DNA of 30,491 nt from an uncultured Sutterella sp. (GTDB lineage: Bacteria; Pseudomonadota; Gammaproteobacteria; Burkholderiales; Burkholderiaceae_F): positions 1 to 30,491 of the forward strand of contig URFF01000014.1 of NCBI GenBank assembly GCA_900546995.1, in the 5' to 3' direction. The first letter of the stretch is position 1. Every line of letters starts with the position of its first letter. Positions 23,157 through 30,491 of this stretch are shown piece after piece. The notes beneath the pieces are model-generated. The model was not told the DNA's origin, did not search any database, and worked only from the letters and a program-made list of their open reading frames with translations. Position numbers and translations under genes: made by a program.

Positions 23157-24059
23157 ATGATTACAGAACAAGTCGTTCATCAATGCCGTCTTCAAACCAT
23201 TCGTGATGTCATCCGTTATGCGATGACGAAATTTAAAACACACAATATCTTCTGCGGTCACGGCTGCAGCACGCCTTACGAAGAGGCCTATTTTCTGGTT
23301 TTACGTTCTTTGAAACTGGAATTTGAAGATTTGGATCGTTTCTGGGATGCCCGATTGTCCAACGACGAATTAAAAACGTTGTTGGAACGAATTGAACGTC
23401 GCGCCGTCGACAAAGTCCCCACCCCTTATCTTTTAAATGAGGCTTGGCTAACTGATCATAGCTTCTACTGTGACGAGCGAGTCATCATTCCCCGCTCCTT
23501 TATCGCAGAGCTTTTGCGGGACGAATTGGCCCCCTGGATTAAGGACGTGGAAAGTGTGCGTTCAGTGCTTGATTTATGCACGGGTTCGGGTTGCTTGGGT
23601 ATTTTGGCGGCTGAAACTTTCCCCAACGCCGAAATCGATTGTGTGGACATCTCCAAGGATGCGCTTGACGTGGCCAAAATTAATGTTGAGCGCTATGGAA
23701 TGCAGGATCGAATCAACCTCATCGAAAGCGACCTCTTTAATTCGCTTGAAGGTAAAAAGTACGATTTGATTATCAGCAATCCGCCCTATGTCACCACGGA
23801 AGCCATGAATAACCTTCCCGGTGAATATCGCCACGAACCGAGTCTCGCTTTAGGCGCTGGCGACGACGGTCTGGATATCGTTCGCCGCCTGATCAGCGAA
23901 TCCAAAGCTCACTTGCACAACAAGGGGCTTTTGGTTGTCGAGGTTGGCGACGGTCGTGAGGCTTGTGAAACGGCCTACCCGAAGATGCCCTTCACGTGGC
24001 TAGCCACCGAAGAAGAAGACTCGATGGTCTTTTTGTTAACGAAAGACGAACTGCCCTAA
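23157..24059 (+). CDS. prmB: Ribosomal protein uL3 glutamine N5-methyltransferase PrmB
   Basis: PrmB methylates a conserved glutamine of 50S ribosomal protein L3 using AdoMet. The 300-residue protein has the N-terminal helical domain, the link VIIPRSFIAELL (109-120), the AdoMet motif LDLCTGSGCLGI (138-149) and the catalytic NPPYV motif with Asn208. The form DLCTGSGC and the RSF-type link favour PrmB over the release-factor enzyme PrmC. The start ATG at 23157 has GGTAG upstream. The stop overlaps the start of the ABC-F gene as TAATG, so the two ribosome-related proteins are translationally coupled. Confidence 0.92.
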   Translation: MITEQVVHQCRLQTIRDVIRYAMTKFKTHNIFCGHGCSTPYEEAYFLVLRSLKLEFEDLDRFWDARLSNDELKTLLERIERRAVDKVPTPYLLNEAWLTDHSFYCDERVIIPRSFIAELLRDELAPWIKDVESVRSVLDLCTGSGCLGILAAETFPNAEIDCVDISKDALDVAKINVERYGMQDRINLIESDLFNSLEGKKYDLIISNPPYVTTEAMNNLPGEYRHEPSLALGAGDDGLDIVRRLISESKAHLHNKGLLVVEVGDGREACETAYPKMPFTWLATEEEDSMVFLLTKDELP

Positions 24060-25960
24060 TGTTACGACTTCAAGACGTCAGTTTAATGCGCGGCGTGCGA
24101 ACCCTTTATTCGCACGCCACACTTTTGGCTAATCCCGGCGAGCGAATTGGATTGGTTGGTGAAAACGGTTGCGGTAAATCCAGCTTGATCGGCGCCATTT
24201 TAGGTGAAGTGCCGATTGAAGCCGGTGATATTCAGGCGCCCGCCATCGAAAATATCGGTTATGTCGCTCAAGATATTGATGCGGTCGATGAGATCGCAAT
24301 CGATTGGGTTTTATCCGGACACGCCCCCCTTGTCGCCGCTCGGCGCGCTCTTGCCGAGGCGAAAACCGACATGGGAATTGCCGCCGCACACGCTCAATTA
24401 GCCGAGCTTAACGAAGGAGCGATTGAGGCTCAGGCCAAAATCATTCTTCACGGTCTGGGATTTACCGAAGAGGCCACCGGGCATCGCGTCAAAGATTTTT
24501 CCGGCGGTTGGCGAAACCGTTTGGCTTTGGCCCGAGCGCTTATGTGCCCGGCTGAACTCTTGCTGCTTGACGAACCCACCAACCACCTTGACTTAGATAG
24601 TGTGATTTGGCTTGAAGCTTGGCTTAAAAGACAGCAAGCCACCACCATTATCATCAGTCACGACCGCGCGTTTTTAGACCGAACCGTCTCGACCATCTGG
24701 TCCATCGAAGACGGAACCATTCGACGCTACAGCGGCAACTACAGCGCGTTTGAGCTATTGCGTATCGAGCGATTGCGCCAAATCGAAAGCGCTGCCAAGG
24801 CCTATGAACGGCAAAGCGCCCATTTGCAAAGCTTCATTGATCGTTTCCGATACAAAGCGACAAAAGCCCGTCAAGCCCAGTCTCGCATCAAGATGCTTGA
24901 AAGACTGCAGGCGGTGGAACCGGTACGTGCGGCACGGGAGTGGCGATTCGAATTTTTAAAACCGGAACGTTTACCCGAACACCTGGTTGATGCGGAATCC
25001 GTGAGCCTCGGCTACGGAGACAAGCAAGTTCTCTCAGGTGTCACCTTTTGCATTCGCTCCGGCGAACGAATCGGTGTTTTAGGCGTTAACGGTGCCGGTA
25101 AATCCACCCTTATCAAGGGAATATGCAAGGAATTGGAGCCGACTCACGGTGAATTTCGTTTCGGCCAAGGACTCGCGATCGGCTACTTTGCCCAACATCA
25201 ACTCGAGCAACTTCGAGAAGATGAAACGCCCTTGCAGCATTTGCGGCGTAAAGCACCCGAGGAGCGTGAACAGGTCCTTCGAGATTGGCTGGGACGGTTT
25301 AAATTCAGCGGCGACATGGTGAATTCCCCGGTTAAACCGTTTTCCGGTGGAGAAAAAGCCCGTCTAGCGCTCGCATTGCTTGCCTGGGATAAACCCAATT
25401 TGTTGGTGCTTGACGAACCGACCAATCACTTGGATATGCAAACACGAGAAGCACTCACCATGGCGTTATCCTCTTTTGAAGGGTCGGTTTTGCTCGTATC
25501 TCACGATCGGCACTTATTGCAAGCCACCACGGACCGACTTTTATTGGTCCATGACGGTCAGGTCTGTGAATTCGACGGAGACCTCGATGACTACGCCAAA
25601 CTCGTTTTGGAAAACCGCAAAGCAAGCTTGTCGGCTGAAAAGGCCAAAAACGAAACAGTTTCTGAAAACAATGTCAATAAGAAAGAAGCGCGTCAATTGG
25701 CTGCTCAGGAACGTCAGCGCATTGCCAATTTGAAAAAACCGTTACAAAAAGAGCTTGCAGCCATTGAGAAAAAATTAACACCGGCTTCGGATGAATTAAA
25801 GGCGCTGGACGCCCAATTGGCCGATTCCGAGTTTTATAACAACGGCAATCCCGACGATGTCGCCACCACCCTGAAGCGTCGAGGCGAATTAGCCGCTATC
25901 GTTGAAGAACTTGAAATGCGATGGTTGGAATTGTCGGAAGCCATTGAGGCGATCCACTAA
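24059..25960 (+). CDS. yheS: ABC-F family ATPase, YheS-like
   Basis: ABC-F proteins are soluble tandem ATPases that act on the ribosome. This 633-residue protein begins at the ATG overlapping the prmB stop; the frame extends upstream but that part lies inside prmB. It has two ABC domains: Walker A GENGCGKS and GVNGAGKS, signatures FSGGWRNR and FSGGEKAR, Walker B LLLDEPTNHLD and LVLDEPTNHLD. Between them is the P-site tRNA-interaction motif region with FRYKATKARQAQSRIKMLERL. A C-terminal charged coiled-coil (KKEARQLAAQERQRI onward) completes the YheS-like layout and length. It has no membrane domain and is not a transporter. Its coupling to prmB suggests a role in translation; E. coli YheS has been linked to ribosome function but its exact job is unclear. 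Confidence 0.9.
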   Translation: MLRLQDVSLMRGVRTLYSHATLLANPGERIGLVGENGCGKSSLIGAILGEVPIEAGDIQAPAIENIGYVAQDIDAVDEIAIDWVLSGHAPLVAARRALAEAKTDMGIAAAHAQLAELNEGAIEAQAKIILHGLGFTEEATGHRVKDFSGGWRNRLALARALMCPAELLLLDEPTNHLDLDSVIWLEAWLKRQQATTIIISHDRAFLDRTVSTIWSIEDGTIRRYSGNYSAFELLRIERLRQIESAAKAYERQSAHLQSFIDRFRYKATKARQAQSRIKMLERLQAVEPVRAAREWRFEFLKPERLPEHLVDAESVSLGYGDKQVLSGVTFCIRSGERIGVLGVNGAGKSTLIKGICKELEPTHGEFRFGQGLAIGYFAQHQLEQLREDETPLQHLRRKAPEEREQVLRDWLGRFKFSGDMVNSPVKPFSGGEKARLALALLAWDKPNLLVLDEPTNHLDMQTREALTMALSSFEGSVLLVSHDRHLLQATTDRLLLVHDGQVCEFDGDLDDYAKLVLENRKASLSAEKAKNETVSENNVNKKEARQLAAQERQRIANLKKPLQKELAAIEKKLTPASDELKALDAQLADSEFYNNGNPDDVATTLKRRGELAAIVEELEMRWLELSEAIEAIH

Positions 25961-25987
25961 AACTGTTTTTTCTGTTTTTTCAAGTAG

Positions 25988-26020
25988 AAAGTTGCTCGGT
26001 TTCGGGCAACTTTTTTTTTT
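25988..26020 (+). terminator. Terminator of the prmB-yheS operon
   Basis: AAAGTTGC (25988-25995) pairs with GCAACTTT (26006-26013), extended inward by two or three pairs, and is followed by a T-run through 26020. Confidence 0.92.
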
Positions 26021-26075
26021 GAGTTTTTTCGTTATTTGCTCCTAAGCCTTTGCCAAACAAAGAACTAACGATCAT

Positions 26076-26084
26076 TGCTAAAAT
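26076..26084 (+). promoter_or_regulatory. Extended -10 promoter of the sulfatase-fold gene
   Basis: TGCTAAAAT is an extended -10 element of the same form as the one before prmB. The predicted transcription start near 26091 lies after the TTG at 26075, so translation must begin downstream, most simply at the ATG at 26117. Confidence 0.5.
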
Positions 26085-26116
26085 GTCTGCCGTTGAAATC
26101 TTTTGTTGAATCAGTC

Positions 26117-28159
26117 ATGCAGTTTTTCTCTCCCGTCACAATGCCTGAAAAAACTTTCGGGCGTTTTCTGCTACTTTTCTCACAATGTTTTGTCGTGTTA
26201 CTCATCGCCCTTGCCGCCATGGCGCTGATGCGTGAGACGATGTACTGGCTTTTGGTCCCGGGGCATGTGCCGACTGAACTGATTCAATCTGACGACGTTT
26301 GGCGTATGCGCCAGTTGGGATTGCGATTTGATGCCCGAAGCGCTGCCATTTTCACGATCCCTCTGGTGTTAGTGAGTCTTATTCTTTTCGCTGTTAAACA
26401 CTTGTGGAACGTCGCCGTCAAACTTTTCCATTTTTTAAGCGGTTTGTCATTTTTAGTCGTCGTTGTTTTAGGGTTTGTCAATTATTTTTATATTTTGACC
26501 TTTCATAACGAAATCGACATTTTCGTTTTGAATTTCCTGCACGAAGAACCCTCGGCTGTCATGACGACGGTTTGGCAGGATTATCCATTGATTCGTGCCA
26601 TTCTTTTAAGTTTGGCACTGACAGTCTTCTTGAGCTGGATGTCAGCTCAATGTTTCTCAAAGCTGAGTCGTTTAAGTATTTGGAATCGTATCGGCTGGAT
26701 TAGTGCAACGGTCTGGCTAGTGGTCGGCGTCGTCCTTTTTGTCTTATTGGCACGAGGCTCTCTTACCTCACGTTATCCCTTGCGGCGCAATAATGCGCAA
26801 GTGTCTGTCATCCCGCAAATCAATAATTTGGTTTTAAATGCGCCGATGTGCTTACACTACGCGATTCAGGATCGAAATCACTCGATGACGTTTGCGCCGG
26901 TTTCTGAAAAAGAAGGACTTGAGCTCATGAAAGCCGCCGATATCGGAGCGTTAAGTCAAGTCACCCCCGTGAATCAAGCACTTGCCCAAATCAAACCCAA
27001 TGTTGCTCTTTTTATCATGGAAAGCATGGGCTTTAACATGATGAGCTACGACAAAGAGGGTGAAGTCGATTTGATGGGGGCTTTGCGACCGCATTTTGAA
27101 TCGGATTTTGTTTTCCGTCGCTTCACCTCGGCCGATCTTCACACCATTCAGTCGGTTGCTCAGTTGCTCTTTTTAAGTCCTGTTTCTCAAATCAGCAGCT
27201 CTTCGATTCGCGAAACCCCGCTACCGGGTACGCCCTTTGAAGTCTATAAAAAAGCAGGCTATCGGACAGCGTTTGTCACCTCCGGCACAACCGTTTGGGA
27301 AAACATGTCAGACTATCTGCCCGTTCAATTCGTGGACGATGTGTACGATCAAACAAGCTTAATGGATGCTTACGGACTAACTGAAACCACTGAATGGGGG
27401 GGCCCGGATGAGTATGCCTTTGACTTTGCCGCTAAACTTTTGAGAGAAAGCAAAGAACCGCTTTTTGTGGTTGTTTTATCTACCACCAACCATCCGCCTT
27501 ACCATGTGCCGGATGGTTATAAACCCCATCCGTTGAGCGTTCCGCAAGCGATTAACGCCAACTATGACCATCACTATGTCGAGCAAAGCATTGATACGAT
27601 CATGACAACTTATCAATATAGTGCCGATGCTTTGGGTCGAGCCATTTCACAAATTAAAAGTGACAAAAAACATAACACGGTCATCGGCGCCACCGCCGAC
27701 CACCGCATGCTAGGGATGAAACCCATCATCACTGAGGGACCGTTTAAAGACATTGCCGTTCCGTTTTACGTTTGGGCTAGTGATGAAGTCAAGAATGCCG
27801 TCTCGATCCACTACGATCCATTACGAGTTGGTTCTCACAAAGACGTCTTTCCGACGCTTTACGCTCTGAGCTTATCAAACGCTCAATACCGAACAGTTGG
27901 CGGTCGAAACATGCTGGCGTTAGAAGATGATCCTAAACGGGCTTTTGGTTACAACATATCGGCTTGGGTTGACGAACACGGTGTTTACACGTTCGGAGAA
28001 CATATGCGGTTTTATCCTTGGACGAGCGATGGTTCGGATTGGCTCACTCGCTATAACGCACCGGAAGAAATCTCCGAGGAAATGAAGACACGTCTTCGCG
28101 CTTATCCGAAATTGGATGTGTGGCAAATTAATGAACGTGCCTGTGGGATACGGGAATAA
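26117..28159 (+). CDS. LTA synthase-like membrane sulfatase-fold transferase
   Basis: This 680-residue protein has about five N-terminal membrane helices (to about residue 215) and a large periplasmic alkaline phosphatase/sulfatase-fold domain, the layout of LtaS, OpgB and related phosphoglycerol transferases. Likely catalytic residues are Glu302 (NVALFIMESMGF, metal), Thr343 (SADLHTIQS, the nucleophile position), and Asp528-His529 (IGATADHRMLG, metal). LSTTNHPPYHVPDGY is also typical. Gram-negative bacteria lack lipoteichoic acid, so it more likely transfers phosphoglycerol, phosphoethanolamine or a similar group onto a periplasmic glycan or lipid. The frame opens at a TTG at 26075, but the promoter position favours the ATG at 26117; 26141 is a further option. 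No convincing Shine-Dalgarno is visible. It is monocistronic, between two terminators. Confidence 0.85.
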   Translation: MQFFSPVTMPEKTFGRFLLLFSQCFVVLLIALAAMALMRETMYWLLVPGHVPTELIQSDDVWRMRQLGLRFDARSAAIFTIPLVLVSLILFAVKHLWNVAVKLFHFLSGLSFLVVVVLGFVNYFYILTFHNEIDIFVLNFLHEEPSAVMTTVWQDYPLIRAILLSLALTVFLSWMSAQCFSKLSRLSIWNRIGWISATVWLVVGVVLFVLLARGSLTSRYPLRRNNAQVSVIPQINNLVLNAPMCLHYAIQDRNHSMTFAPVSEKEGLELMKAADIGALSQVTPVNQALAQIKPNVALFIMESMGFNMMSYDKEGEVDLMGALRPHFESDFVFRRFTSADLHTIQSVAQLLFLSPVSQISSSSIRETPLPGTPFEVYKKAGYRTAFVTSGTTVWENMSDYLPVQFVDDVYDQTSLMDAYGLTETTEWGGPDEYAFDFAAKLLRESKEPLFVVVLSTTNHPPYHVPDGYKPHPLSVPQAINANYDHHYVEQSIDTIMTTYQYSADALGRAISQIKSDKKHNTVIGATADHRMLGMKPIITEGPFKDIAVPFYVWASDEVKNAVSIHYDPLRVGSHKDVFPTLYALSLSNAQYRTVGGRNMLALEDDPKRAFGYNISAWVDEHGVYTFGEHMRFYPWTSDGSDWLTRYNAPEEISEEMKTRLRAYPKLDVWQINERACGIRE

Positions 28160-28188
28160 CTGAAGAGTACCAATCTATCTTTTAGAAG

Positions 28189-28208
28189 ACCGCACAACGT
28201 GCGGTTTT
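28189..28208. terminator. Convergent terminator
   Basis: ACCGCAC (28189-28195) pairs perfectly with GTGCGGT (28199-28205) around AAC, followed by TTTT. It lies between two converging genes and could serve the plus-strand gene and, less well, the minus-strand one. Confidence 0.75.
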
Positions 28209-28211
28209 CCA

Positions 28212-29033
28212 CTACCAAGTGGTAATCGGCTGATGACAAGTAGCCTTGGGGAAGGCTCTCTCCAACCTTTGCAAATCTTCCTGAGTTAATTGAATTTGCT
28301 CGGCCAACGCATTTTCCCGAAGGTGATCAATACTGCCCGCCTTAGGTATTGCAATCAGATCAGGATGAGAAAGCACCCAAGAAAGAGCGATTTGCGCAGC
28401 TGACGCACCGTAGTGACGTCCGATTTCGACAAGCAACGGGTGACGCACAAACGAGCCTTCTCCCAATGGGGAATAGGCAATAATAGGAATCTTCTGGCAC
28501 TGACACCATGGTTTTAACTCAAAATCAATCGCTCTAAAGCCCAAATTGTAGTGCAACTCATTGGCAGCACAATTGGAGCCCATGGGTTTTGAGCAAAGTT
28601 CCTGCATGGCATGTAAATCAAAATTACTCACGCCCCAAGCGACAATGCGTCCTTTGGCTTTAAGCTCTTCAAACGCTTCAATGGTTTCTTCAAGCGAATA
28701 AGATCCTTCCCAATGCAACAGATACAAATCAATGCTATCTACGCCCAAACGGTTTAGGCTGCGTTCACAGGCCTGAAGCGTTCCACGGTAACTCGCATTG
28801 GAAGGCAACACCTTGGAGATGAGATAGACAGAGTCCCGGCAGTCAGCAATCGCCTCACCGATCAAGTCCTCGTTGTCGTACATTTCCGCAGTATCCAGAA
28901 CACTCATACCCAATTCGATACCGACTCGCAATGCCTCGATCTCCTGGTTTCGTTTTTCAGCGAAACGCCCTAACTGCCAAGTACCCTGACCTAAGACAGG
29001 TACTGCATTATTCGCAATAACAACTTTTCGCAT
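28212..29033 (-). CDS. Aldo/keto reductase
   Basis: A 273-residue NAD(P)H-dependent aldo/keto reductase, a TIM-barrel enzyme reducing aldehydes and ketones. The catalytic tetrad is visible: Asp47 and Tyr52 (VLDTAEMYDNEDLIG), Lys74 (LISKVLP) and His107 (LYLLHWEG). The cofactor-binding end shows IAYSPLGEG and IAIPKAGSIDHLRENA. I chose the ATG at 29033 because AGGAG lies 6 bases upstream and it fits the family; an upstream in-frame start at 29078 would add 15 residues. The sequence resembles the YeaE/2,5-diketogluconate-reductase-like branch, but the substrate is unknown. It is last of the minus-strand genes, downstream of the small membrane protein gene. Confidence 0.93.
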   Translation of the reverse strand: MRKVVIANNAVPVLGQGTWQLGRFAEKRNQEIEALRVGIELGMSVLDTAEMYDNEDLIGEAIADCRDSVYLISKVLPSNASYRGTLQACERSLNRLGVDSIDLYLLHWEGSYSLEETIEAFEELKAKGRIVAWGVSNFDLHAMQELCSKPMGSNCAANELHYNLGFRAIDFELKPWCQCQKIPIIAYSPLGEGSFVRHPLLVEIGRHYGASAAQIALSWVLSHPDLIAIPKAGSIDHLRENALAEQIQLTQEDLQRLERAFPKATCHQPITTW

Positions 29034-29078
29034 TGTTGCTCCTAACGAAAAACGCCTGCGAACTGCAAGCGTTTTCAA

Positions 29079-29252
29079 TTATTTTTGCTCAGATTGAGTT
29101 GTTTGAGCGGCCGGCTCTTCCTCTACCCATTCAGGGAACCAAGAATCTGGATTATCAACCTGCTTACCCCAACCAACATAAATGGCCGCGGCGACAATCA
29201 CGATGAAGAGAAAGTTTAAAATCCGTCGGATCCATTTTTTGAGATTATCCAT
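29079..29252 (-). CDS. Small single-pass membrane protein, 57 aa
   Basis: The frame starts at ATG 29252, ends at TAA 29079 and encodes MDNLKKWIRRILNFLFIVIV and so on. A basic N-terminus (KKWIRR) is followed by one strong hydrophobic helix (residues 11-27) and an acidic, Pro/Gln-rich tail (WVEEEPAAQTTQSEQK). By the positive-inside rule the tail would face the periplasm. Its first 8 bases (ATGGATAA) overlap the end of the upstream 172-aa gene, a strong sign of coupled translation. No family is recognised. The 45-base gap to the aldo/keto reductase start suggests they share a transcript. Confidence 0.72.
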   Translation of the reverse strand: MDNLKKWIRRILNFLFIVIVAAAIYVGWGKQVDNPDSWFPEWVEEEPAAQTTQSEQK

Positions 29253-29763
29253 TCACGCTCCCCCCCTGAGTGTCTGTGGATTGGTTGTGTTCGGGAGGCG
29301 TTTCGTCCGGTGCGAGACCTGCGAAATAATGTGCCCAACCACTCATGAATGCATAATATTGCAGCCGAGAAATCGGCGCCTGTCCTTCGTGCGTGGCTCG
29401 AGCCAACTCTAAGAATGCATCCAAAAATCGCTTAAGAGCTCGTTCAATCACGTCGCCGTCACCCTCTCCCTCGTGACGTAACAAGTGCTCACGCAATTCA
29501 TCACCAGCCCATGAGACATGGCGATTGACGCGTTTATCCTTGATTTTTCCTTGTAAGATACCAAGGAAATCGTCATAAACCTCACGAGCTTGCGCATGAA
29601 TGTCCTCCGCCTCGGCGTGATGCGGTTCATGCAAGTTAATCCAATCGCTCGTGGACGCGGTAATCGCCAATTCCTCAAGAAGCTCCATCATGATATCGGG
29701 ATTGGAGACATCAATGAGCGGCAATTCTTTACCGGGTTTAGATAACTGACCAAATAAAGCCAT
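29245..29763 (-). CDS. Hypothetical protein, 172 aa
   Basis: I do not recognise the family. The protein is acidic, soluble and His/Asp/Glu-rich, with stretches such as LHEPHHAEAEDIHAQAREVYDDFLG (about 44-68) and RHEGEGDGDVIERALKRFLDAFLELA (about 95-120), mostly helical. The C-terminus is a Pro/Gly/Ser/Thr tail. The His-rich segment could bind metal, which is only a guess. AAGGA precedes the ATG. It overlaps the small membrane protein gene by 8 bases at its 3' end and follows the DUF1178 gene by 16 bases, so the three likely form one operon. Confidence 0.75.
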   Translation of the reverse strand: MALFGQLSKPGKELPLIDVSNPDIMMELLEELAITASTSDWINLHEPHHAEAEDIHAQAREVYDDFLGILQGKIKDKRVNRHVSWAGDELREHLLRHEGEGDGDVIERALKRFLDAFLELARATHEGQAPISRLQYYAFMSGWAHYFAGLAPDETPPEHNQSTDTQGGSVNG

Positions 29764-29779
29764 GGCTTAATTGTTCCTT

Positions 29780-30208
29780 TCAGTTGGTCTCATGCACAAC
29801 GCCATCGGGCAAAGGTAACACACCGATTCCCTCTTCGATGAGCTCTTCGGCTTGCTCAAGCGTGCATTGACCATGAATAGTTCGTTGAGGTGCGGTCCCA
29901 TTGTGTACCGCCCGGGCCTCAGAAGCAAAACGATCACCGACGTACTCACTGTTTTTGACCAAAGTCCGTGCGGCGCTTAACGCCTTTTCACGAAGCTCAG
30001 CTTGCATCTGCCTGACGGTATATTCAGGCTTGGATTTATCGCGAGAGGCCATGATGTAAGAGGCTGTCGGCAGGCGCCGGATTTCCGTGGAATTACAACG
30101 AGGGCAAACAACTAGGTGCTCTTTGATTTGCTCATCCAAGCTTTCAGACGAATCAAACCATCCCTCAAATTCATGACCAAATTCGCAAACGCAATTAAAA
30201 ACTTTCAC
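29780..30208 (-). CDS. DUF1178 family protein
   Basis: The N-terminus MKVFNCVCEFGHEFEGWFDSSESLDEQ and the CPRCNS motif a few residues later are the hallmark of DUF1178, a widespread proteobacterial family of unknown function. Cys6 and Cys8 with Cys35 and Cys38 probably form a zinc ribbon, an inference from the paired cysteines. The 142-residue length is typical. It starts with GTG at 30208, the family-consistent start, with no strong Shine-Dalgarno. A conserved-looking C-terminal part (HNGTAPQRTIHGQCTLEQAEELIEEGIGVLPLP) completes the family pattern. It leads the minus-strand group that continues through the 172-aa and 57-aa genes. Confidence 0.9.
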   Translation of the reverse strand: MKVFNCVCEFGHEFEGWFDSSESLDEQIKEHLVVCPRCNSTEIRRLPTASYIMASRDKSKPEYTVRQMQAELREKALSAARTLVKNSEYVGDRFASEARAVHNGTAPQRTIHGQCTLEQAEELIEEGIGVLPLPDGVVHETN

Positions 30209-30224
30209 GTCGATTATGACCCGA

Positions 30225-30248
30225 AAAATAGTGTCGGCACGCTATTTT
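30225..30248 (-). terminator. Inverted repeat between the SpoU and DUF1178 genes
   Basis: AAAATAG (30225-30231) and CTATTTT (30242-30248) form a perfect 7-bp inverted repeat. On the minus strand the second arm runs into TTTTTC, so it may end the upstream methyltransferase transcript 30 bases past its stop. Confidence 0.5.
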
Positions 30249-30277
30249 AGCCGAAACTGACGCAAATTCAGCAAAGC

Positions 30278-30491
30278 TTATCGCTTTTGAGCCAAACGGC
30301 GCCGACGTTGCTCGAAAAGGCAGACCGCAGCAGCGGCTGAAACATTAAGCGATTCACAATCATGTTCAATCGGAATATAAAGCCGCTCATCGGTCACTGC
30401 CAATGCGGCTTGACTTATCCCTTGTCCCTCGCTTCCCATCATCCAGACCGTGTGTCCGCTTTCCCAACCTTGAGTCAAATACAAATCACGA
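30278..30491 (-). CDS. SpoU/TrmH family RNA methyltransferase, C-terminal part (cut by window edge)
   Basis: The frame is open to the right edge and gives the last 70 residues of a SpoU (trefoil-knot) RNA 2'-O-methyltransferase. Motif 2 is VWMMGSEGQGIS and motif 3 is IPIEHDCESLNVSAAAAVCLFEQRRRRLA, which form the AdoMet-binding knot; the Asn and Ser of ESLNVS are the expected residues. The TTG at 30484 is internal, not a start. It differs from RlmB at 17074 (HDCESLNVSAAAAV against TGSVESLNVSVATG), so it is a separate enzyme, perhaps a tRNA or general rRNA methyltransferase; the target cannot be told from this part. Confidence 0.9.
   Translation of the reverse strand, partial: RDLYLTQGWESGHTVWMMGSEGQGISQAALAVTDERLYIPIEHDCESLNVSAAAAVCLFEQRRRRLAQKR

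Noticed and set aside
1..30491. CRISPR array, rRNA operon or intact insertion sequence
   Set aside because: No regularly spaced repeats, rRNA sequence or transposase gene were found anywhere in the window.

Overview
The window looks like chromosomal DNA of a moderate-GC Gram-negative betaproteobacterium. My best guess is a gut Sutterellaceae-type Burkholderiales. That rests on RNase R next to RlmB, a DUF1178 protein, a PrmB-YheS pair, a secreted C69 dipeptidase, lipobox lipoproteins and moderate GC with AT-rich spacers. It is an inference from gene content, not a proven assignment.

Layout. 1-1.2 kb: 3' part of a MATE exporter whose first 79 bases form a perfect 24-bp inverted repeat. 1.2-1.8 kb: an unknown gene on the minus strand. 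2.3-7.9 kb: a complete 2-aminoethylphosphonate (2-AEP) operon. It holds an ATPase (PhnT), a fused permease (PhnU type), a lipoprotein-anchored binding protein (PhnS), the transaminase PhnW and the hydrolase PhnX, and it ends at a clear terminator. Together they import 2-AEP and break it down to acetaldehyde, phosphate and alanine. 8.1-9.2 kb: a separately transcribed PLP enzyme of the D-serine dehydratase/D-threonine aldolase type. 9.7-11.2 kb: a hipBA toxin-antitoxin pair whose HipA has lost both catalytic aspartate positions. 11.5-14.2 kb: the C69 dipeptidase and an orphan FixJ-like response regulator.

14.2-14.9 kb has no convincing protein gene. It holds related hairpins and, on the minus strand, a probable structured non-coding RNA of about 250 nt with its own terminator. 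14.9-17.0 kb: a lipoprotein, a small membrane protein and a Sel1-repeat protein. 17.1-20.2 kb: rlmB and rnr on the minus strand. rnr starts with TTG inside the divergent promoter of a tRNA-Leu(CAG). 20.6-21.5 kb: a plasmid-type ParA plus ribbon-helix-helix partition cassette beside that tRNA, with a palindromic site upstream. 21.7-22.9 kb: an EamA transporter and an unknown, probably well expressed 120-aa protein. 23.1-26.0 kb: prmB and yheS, overlapping at TAATG behind a leader hairpin. 26.1-28.2 kb: an LtaS-like membrane sulfatase-fold enzyme. 28.2-30.5 kb, minus strand: an aldo/keto reductase, a 57-aa single-pass membrane protein overlapping an unknown 172-aa gene, a DUF1178 protein, and the 3' part of a second SpoU RNA methyltransferase cut by the window edge.

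The points most worth checking are the minus-strand RNA at 14.6-14.85 kb, the catalytically degenerate HipA, the hairpin with a two-codon ORF before phnW, and the repeated GCGTATTA-like sites around the hipBA promoter. No CRISPR array, intact insertion sequence or rRNA is visible.
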